Under the pieces are notes generated by a model, which made no database searches, had not been told where the DNA came from, and saw only the letters and a program-made list of their open reading frames with translations. A stretch of 5,451 nt of DNA from the NCBI GenBank assembly GCA_047975295.1, contig JBKEDH010000203.1, positions 1-5,451 of the forward strand. Direction: 5' to 3'. Positions 5,427 through 5,451 of the stretch are shown piece by piece. Source of the DNA: JBKEDH01 sp047975295. Its GTDB lineage: Bacteria; Bacteroidota; Bacteroidia; Flavobacteriales; Flavobacteriaceae. The position numbers and the translations under genes are program-made. Every line of letters begins with the position of its first letter. Position 1 is the first letter of the stretch.

Positions 5427-5451
5427 ATCTTAATTTTAAAACATAAAAAAA

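Noticed and set aside
5427..5451. A/T-rich end of the window as a terminator of rpsU
   Set aside because: Only a trivial TTTTAAAA palindrome is present, with no stem followed by a T tract before the window ends.

Overview
This window reads as an ordinary chromosomal segment of a Flavobacteriaceae-like member of the Bacteroidota. The reasons are the low G+C content, A-rich start regions without Shine-Dalgarno sequences on four of five genes, a flavobacterial-type promoter (TTG, 19 nt, TAnnTTTG) before the last gene, and protein sequences that look flavobacterial throughout. All five genes are on the + strand. I see no mobile element, phage gene, CRISPR array, tRNA or rRNA, and no shift in composition that suggests recent transfer.

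Layout: bases 1-212 hold no gene but are rich in repeats. There is a short palindromic repeat (about 36-69), then degenerate heptamer blocks (71-165) whose last block is inverted. Next come a two-helix K+ channel with a cytosolic RCK/TrkA domain (213-1235), a 103-base gap, a sodium:alanine/glycine-type symporter with a signal peptide and an unusual acidic insert (1339-3036), a membrane-anchored protein with three helix-hairpin-helix units (3054-3932), an acyl-CoA dehydrogenase of the long-chain/isovaleryl catalytic type (3950-5116), and rpsU for ribosomal protein bS21 (5232-5426). The symporter, HhH and dehydrogenase genes are separated by 17 nt each and could form one transcript. They share no obvious pathway. 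The window ends 25 nt after rpsU, before the next gene.

The most informative region is 5103-5234. A possible dehydrogenase terminator is followed by a 9-bp inverted repeat, a very good flavobacterial promoter and an extended Shine-Dalgarno sequence in front of rpsU. Bacteroidota ribosomes normally hide their anti-SD, with bS21 helping to hide it, so a strong SD on the bS21 gene itself fits the autoregulatory loop described for Flavobacterium. Other points worth a second look are a terminator-like hairpin inside the first 60 nt of the HhH gene, a K+ channel filter with Ser in place of its last Gly, a possible MthK-like internal start in the channel gene, and the relocated catalytic base of the dehydrogenase. 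I found no convincing new multi-gene system.
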